A DNA stretch of 64,000 nt from CALLMM01 sp964429855. GTDB taxonomy: Bacteria; Armatimonadota; Chthonomonadetes; Chthonomonadales; CAJBBX01. The notes under the pieces were generated by a model that searched no databases, had not been told where the DNA came from, and worked only from the letters and a program-made list of their open reading frames with translations. Position numbers and translations under genes: made by a program. How positions within the stretch are numbered: the stretch's first letter is position 1; each line of letters starts with the position of its first letter. Below, in pieces: positions 60,462 through 64,000 of this stretch. The DNA is taken from positions 35,808 through 99,807 of the forward strand of contig CAYSDM010000009.1 of the NCBI GenBank assembly GCA_964429855.1, read 5' to 3'.

Positions 60462-60490
60462 AGTATAACGTCTTTTCGGGAGAGAGTCAA
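60462..60490 (-). promoter_or_regulatory. Sigma-70-like promoter of the metal/redox gene group
   Basis: On the minus strand TTGACT (60485-60490) and TATACT (60462-60467) are separated by 17 bases. It lies about 30-58 bases upstream of the Cys-rich protein ATG. Confidence 0.75.
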
Positions 60491-60492
60491 GA

Positions 60493-60678
60493 CCAGTAGA
60501 TCAACCAGATCGTTTGGATGGCTGTCATTCTGAGCGAAGCCCGATTGTCATTGTGAGCGAAGCGAAGAATCTTAAGATGTCTCGCTGCGCTCGACAGGAC
60601 AGTGTTTCCCTAACAGTGTGTCGCTGCGCTCGACAGGACAGCCAGGCGATGCAACCCTGCTACCTTGAAGGAGAACTG
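60493..60678 (+). repeat. Dispersed intergenic repeat, copy C
   Basis: It shares with copy B the gtttggatggctgtcattct block, tgagcgaagcgaagaatct, the two cgctgcgctcgacaggacag blocks and the right edge ccttgaaggagaactgg. It begins 3 bases from the -35 box of the promoter at 60462-60490. Confidence 0.85.
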
Positions 60679-60780
60679 GACTGCGCAGGCCTATTCAAAT
60701 GAAAAGGGATTCTGGAAGCGACGATGACAGGAGATCCGCCCTGTTCTCGCGAGCGTACCGGTCTGGAATGAGGAGCGGCT

Positions 60781-63735
60781 TCACGCCGAAGCCGCCTCCT
60801 TCAGCCGACGGCCCTCTCTCTCTTCCACAATCGCCCGTACGGACGTCTCCTTCCCCAGAACCCGGCGCAGATAACGTCCCGTGTGGCTGGCTTCGCATGC
60901 GGCAATCTCTTCCGGCGTTCCCACCGCGACCACCTGCCCGCCCCCGTCGCCGCCCTCCGGTCCCAGATCAATCACCCAGTCGGCGGTCTTGATGACATCC
61001 AGGTTATGCTCGATCACCAGCACGGTGTTGCCGGCGTCCACCAGACGCCCCAGCACCCCCAGCAGCTTCTCGATGTCGGCGAAGTGCAGTCCGGTGGTCG
61101 GCTCATCGAGGATATAGAGCGTGCGTCCCGTGCCGCGCCGCGACAATTCTGCCGCCAGCTTGACGCGCTGCGCCTCGCCGCCGGAGAGCGTCGTTGCGGG
61201 CTGTCCCATGCGGATGTAATCCAGCCCCACGTCCCGCAGCGTCGCCAGCTTGCGCGCAATGCGCGGAACCGCGCTGAAGAACTCGCACGCCTCCGCCACC
61301 GTCATCGCCAGCACGTCCGCAATGCTCTTCCCTTTGTACTTTACCTCCAGCGTCTCGCGGTCGTAGCGTTTGCCCTTGCAGACCTCGCACGGCACATAGA
61401 CATCGGGCAGGAAGTGCATCTCTATCTTGATAATCCCGTCGCCCCGGCAGGCTTCACAGCGACCGCCCTTCACATTGAAGGAGAAACGTCCTGGCTGATA
61501 GCCGCGTACCCGCGCATCCTGAGTCGCCGCAAACAGGTCGCGAATCAGATCGAAGACGCCCGTATAGGTCGCCGGGTTGGAGCGGGGCGTCCGACCAATG
61601 GGCGACTGGTCAATGTCAATCACCTTGTCAATCCGCTCATGCCCGATCAGCGCATCATGTTCGCCCCATACCGTCCGCGTGCCGTTCAGATGAAACATCA
61701 ACCGGGGATAGAGCGTCTCCTGAATCAGCGTGGACTTGCCGGAACCGGAGACTCCCGTCACGCAGACCAGCCCGCCCAGGGGAATCTGCACATCAATATT
61801 CTTCAGGTTGAACGCGCGCGCTCCCCGCAGCTGAAGGCATCGGCTGTCCGATGTGTCCAGCGTGGAGAGCGCGACCGGTCGGCGGATCGGCGGAACCGGA
61901 ATCTGCCTCGTGCCGGAGAGATACTGCCCGGTGATCGAATCGGGGTTATGCAGGATGTCGGAGTAGGTTCCCTGCGCCACCACATAGCCGCCGTGTTCGC
62001 CCGCGCCCGGTCCGATGTCTATCAGCCAGTCCGCCGCCTCCATCGTCTCCTGATCGTGCTCCACGACCAGAATCGTATTGCCCAGATCGCGCAGGCGCAG
62101 CAGCGTCTCGATCAGCTTCGTGTTGTCCCGCTGATGCAGACCGATGCTCGGCTCGTCCAGAATATAGAGCACGCCCATCAGCCCGGAGCCGATCTGTGTC
62201 GCCAGCCGGATACGCTGCGCTTCGCCGCCTGCCAGCGTCGCCGCCGCGCGATCCAGCGTCAGGTACTCCAGCCCCACATTCAACAGGAAACTCAGCCGTG
62301 TGCGAATCTCTTTGATGATCTGCCGGGCGATGGTCTCTTCGCGGGGCGTCAGCGGCAGACTGCTGAAATGCGCATATGCCTGCCCGATGGACATCGCGCA
62401 GACCTGCGCGATGTTGAGGTCATGGATGGTCACCGCCAGCGACTCGGGACGCAGGCGTCTGCCCTGACAGGCGGGACAGGGACGTGTGGACTGGTACTGC
62501 GACATCTCCTCCCGGATATAGTCGCTGGAGGTGTCCTGCAGACGCCGCTCCAGATGCGCCACGATTCCCGCAAACTCCGTATCGAATCGTCGAACCCGTC
62601 CCCATTTATTGCGAAACTGCGCCGTCACATTGCCCTGAATGCCATACATCAGCGCGTTCCACTGCTTTTCGTTCAACTGACTCATCGGGGTGTCGTTGGT
62701 AAAGCCCATGCGCTCGCCGACGCCCGCCAGTATCGCCTTCCACCAGTCGTGAATCGCGCCGGTGGACTTCATCACCAGCGGCTTGATCGCCCCCTGATTG
62801 ATGGTCTGGCTTCGGTCCGGCACAATGCGGTCCGGGTCGAACTCTGTTCTGGTTCCCAGTCCATGACAGTCGGGACAGGCCCCGTAGGGACTGTTGAACG
62901 AGAAGGAGCGAGGCGCGACCTCCTCCAGATTGATGCCGCAGACCGTGCAGGCGAAATGCTCGGAGAAGACGATCTCCTCTTCCTGTACGGAGGCATCGCC
63001 TTCGCGAGGCAGCAAATGCGCGATGGCGTTTCCCTCCGCCTTCTTCAAGGCGGTCTCCAGCGAATCGGCGAGACGGCGCGAGATTTCCGGCTTGACCACC
63101 AGGCGGTCAATCACCACCTCGATCCAGTGCTGTTTGTAGCGATCCAGATCGGGCAGATCGTCGCTGGAGAGATCGTAGACCTGCCGGTCCACGCGCACCC
63201 GCGTAAAGCCCTCTTTTCGCAGGTCTTCAAGCTCTTTTCGATATTCGCCCTTGCGTCCGCGCACGACGGGAGCCAGCAGTTGAATTCGCGTTCCTTCCGG
63301 GAGACTCAGGACGCGATCCACCATCTGTTGAACGGTCTGCTGCGCGATCTCGCGCCCGCACTGCGGGCAGTGCGGTATGCCGATCCGCGCATACAGGAGG
63401 CGCAGGTAGTCGTATATCTCGGTAACCGTTCCGACGGTCGAGCGCGGGTTGCGGCTGGTGGACTTCTGATCTATGGAGACCGCAGGGGAGAGACCTTCGA
63501 TATAGTCTACGTCGGGCTTGTCCATCTGCCCCAGAAACTGCCGGGCATAGGCGGAGAGGCTCTCCACATAGCGACGCTGCCCTTCGGCATAGAGGGTATC
63601 GAACGCCAGCGAAGACTTTCCAGAGCCGGAGAGTCCGGTGATCACAACCAGTTTATCGCGAGGAATCTCGATATCTATGTTCTTGAGGTTGTTCTGCCGC
63701 GCGCCGCGAATGATGATCCGATCGTGTTGAGCCAT
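60781..63735 (-). CDS. uvrA: Excinuclease ABC subunit A
   Basis: This 984-residue damage-recognition ATPase of nucleotide excision repair has two ABC modules. Walker A motifs are GLSGSGKSS near residue 34 and GVSGSGKST in the C-terminal half; the signature motifs LAGGEAQRIRLATQIGSGLM and LSGGEAQRVKLAAELSRRGT are both seen. Zinc-finger Cys pairs are visible in CTVCGINLEE/CPDCHG and CEACRGDG/CEVCKGKR. The length is normal to slightly long. It starts at MAQHDRIIIRGARQNNLKNI. Confidence 0.97.
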   Translation of the reverse strand: MAQHDRIIIRGARQNNLKNIDIEIPRDKLVVITGLSGSGKSSLAFDTLYAEGQRRYVESLSAYARQFLGQMDKPDVDYIEGLSPAVSIDQKSTSRNPRSTVGTVTEIYDYLRLLYARIGIPHCPQCGREIAQQTVQQMVDRVLSLPEGTRIQLLAPVVRGRKGEYRKELEDLRKEGFTRVRVDRQVYDLSSDDLPDLDRYKQHWIEVVIDRLVVKPEISRRLADSLETALKKAEGNAIAHLLPREGDASVQEEEIVFSEHFACTVCGINLEEVAPRSFSFNSPYGACPDCHGLGTRTEFDPDRIVPDRSQTINQGAIKPLVMKSTGAIHDWWKAILAGVGERMGFTNDTPMSQLNEKQWNALMYGIQGNVTAQFRNKWGRVRRFDTEFAGIVAHLERRLQDTSSDYIREEMSQYQSTRPCPACQGRRLRPESLAVTIHDLNIAQVCAMSIGQAYAHFSSLPLTPREETIARQIIKEIRTRLSFLLNVGLEYLTLDRAAATLAGGEAQRIRLATQIGSGLMGVLYILDEPSIGLHQRDNTKLIETLLRLRDLGNTILVVEHDQETMEAADWLIDIGPGAGEHGGYVVAQGTYSDILHNPDSITGQYLSGTRQIPVPPIRRPVALSTLDTSDSRCLQLRGARAFNLKNIDVQIPLGGLVCVTGVSGSGKSTLIQETLYPRLMFHLNGTRTVWGEHDALIGHERIDKVIDIDQSPIGRTPRSNPATYTGVFDLIRDLFAATQDARVRGYQPGRFSFNVKGGRCEACRGDGIIKIEMHFLPDVYVPCEVCKGKRYDRETLEVKYKGKSIADVLAMTVAEACEFFSAVPRIARKLATLRDVGLDYIRMGQPATTLSGGEAQRVKLAAELSRRGTGRTLYILDEPTTGLHFADIEKLLGVLGRLVDAGNTVLVIEHNLDVIKTADWVIDLGPEGGDGGGQVVAVGTPEEIAACEASHTGRYLRRVLGKETSVRAIVEEREGRRLKEAASA

Positions 63736-63852
63736 ACGTTCACCCTCCCCCTGAAAAACCCCGAACTAACCGACAGGATTCTATCAGAATGGCTCCCGCA
63801 GATTCTAGTAGACACGGGAAAGATTTCGGGAGAAACTGCTCTGCAGGGCGAT

Positions 63853-64000
63853 CTATGAGGCGGAGGGAGGGGAACTGCTCGCGCCGGGCGCTGCGGCGCG
63901 GTGACGCAGCCACATTCCCGCGCCAAATCCCGCCGCCGTCAGCAAGCCGCCCAGCGCCATCCCCGCAGCGAGATTCACCCACTGAAGCGGAATGGCGAAC
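63853..64000 (-). CDS. C-terminal end of a membrane-anchored protein, partial
   Basis: Only the last 48 residues are in the window; the gene continues beyond 64000. They contain one hydrophobic helix (LAAGMALGGLLTAAGFGAGM) and then a short basic and Ser/Pro-rich tail (RHRAAAPGASSSPPSAS). The stop codon is at 63853-63855, 118 bases upstream of the uvrA start on the same strand. Identity is unknown. Confidence 0.6.
   Translation of the reverse strand, partial: FAIPLQWVNLAAGMALGGLLTAAGFGAGMWLRHRAAAPGASSSPPSAS

Larger units (their letters stand above)
60433..60780. other. 348-base region with promoter and repeat copy C
   Basis: No gene was found. The region contains the minus-strand promoter at 60462-60490 for the Cys-rich gene and, directly beside it, repeat copy C at 60493-60678. 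The remaining ~100 bases before the uvrA stop show nothing else. Confidence 0.7.

Noticed and set aside
60883..63858. A 991-codon plus-strand open frame opposite uvrA
   Set aside because: It mirrors uvrA codons in a GC-rich genome, is rich in Arg/Gln/His, and shows no family features or ribosome site, while the minus-strand UvrA is complete.

Overview
The window looks like chromosome of a free-living, GC-rich, probably Gram-negative bacterium. The mix fits Armatimonadota or a neighbouring phylum: two H-X9-DG type II pseudopilin-like proteins, an 11-subunit respiratory complex I without NuoE/F/G, a hopanoid locus, a CheC/CheD/CheX chemotaxis set and many carbohydrate-active proteins. This placement is an inference from gene content; no rRNA, tRNA or CRISPR array was found to anchor it.

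Layout. 1-11193 (minus strand) is a near-continuous complex I operon, nuoA-B-C-D-H-I-J-K-L-M-N, followed by an overlapping mannitol dehydrogenase-family gene that runs off the window. Divergent from it is ftsK (11609-13978). 14173-20809 holds an orphan protein, an ankyrin-repeat relic, a translationally coupled membrane protein/esterase/CBM9 operon, a pseudopilin and a Tat-type metallophosphoesterase. 21017-24585 has an Lrp/AsnC regulator coupled to an aminotransferase, a probable outer-membrane protein and an unknown 383-residue protein. 24841-30885 is a hopanoid operon (shc, hpnH, hpnA, ispH, hpnG) behind a promoter that contains a perfect palindrome. 31020-34251 is an iron module (DtxR-type regulator, FeoA, and FeoB split into separate GTPase and membrane proteins).

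34252-39121 reads like an accessory block (ABM, cupin, large SGNH esterase and GYD-domain genes with long gene-poor stretches), followed by rsmG. 40075-45263 is a chemotaxis regulatory operon (cheC, cheD, HDOD, cheB, cheR, cheY, cheX, yjfB-like) without cheA, cheW or a receptor gene. 45413-49558 is the least understood part: a McrB-like AAA+ ATPase without McrC, a PP-loop/zinc-ribbon protein and an unknown protein. 49609-57297 carries argD, folC and a sugar-catabolism group (Gfo/Idh oxidoreductase, NodB-like protein, class II aldolase-SDR fusion). 57518-60432 is a likely metal/redox group (HMA protein, double thioredoxin-fold protein, pseudopilin, Cys-rich small protein) behind a strong promoter. 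uvrA and the end of a membrane-anchored gene close the window.

Two repeat families cross these regions: a roughly 170-190 bp intergenic element in three copies (one of them inside the nuo operon) and a roughly 23 bp element that forms the same peptide near the C-termini of NuoM and NuoL. Six sigma-70-like promoters with near-consensus hexamers were read directly from the sequence.
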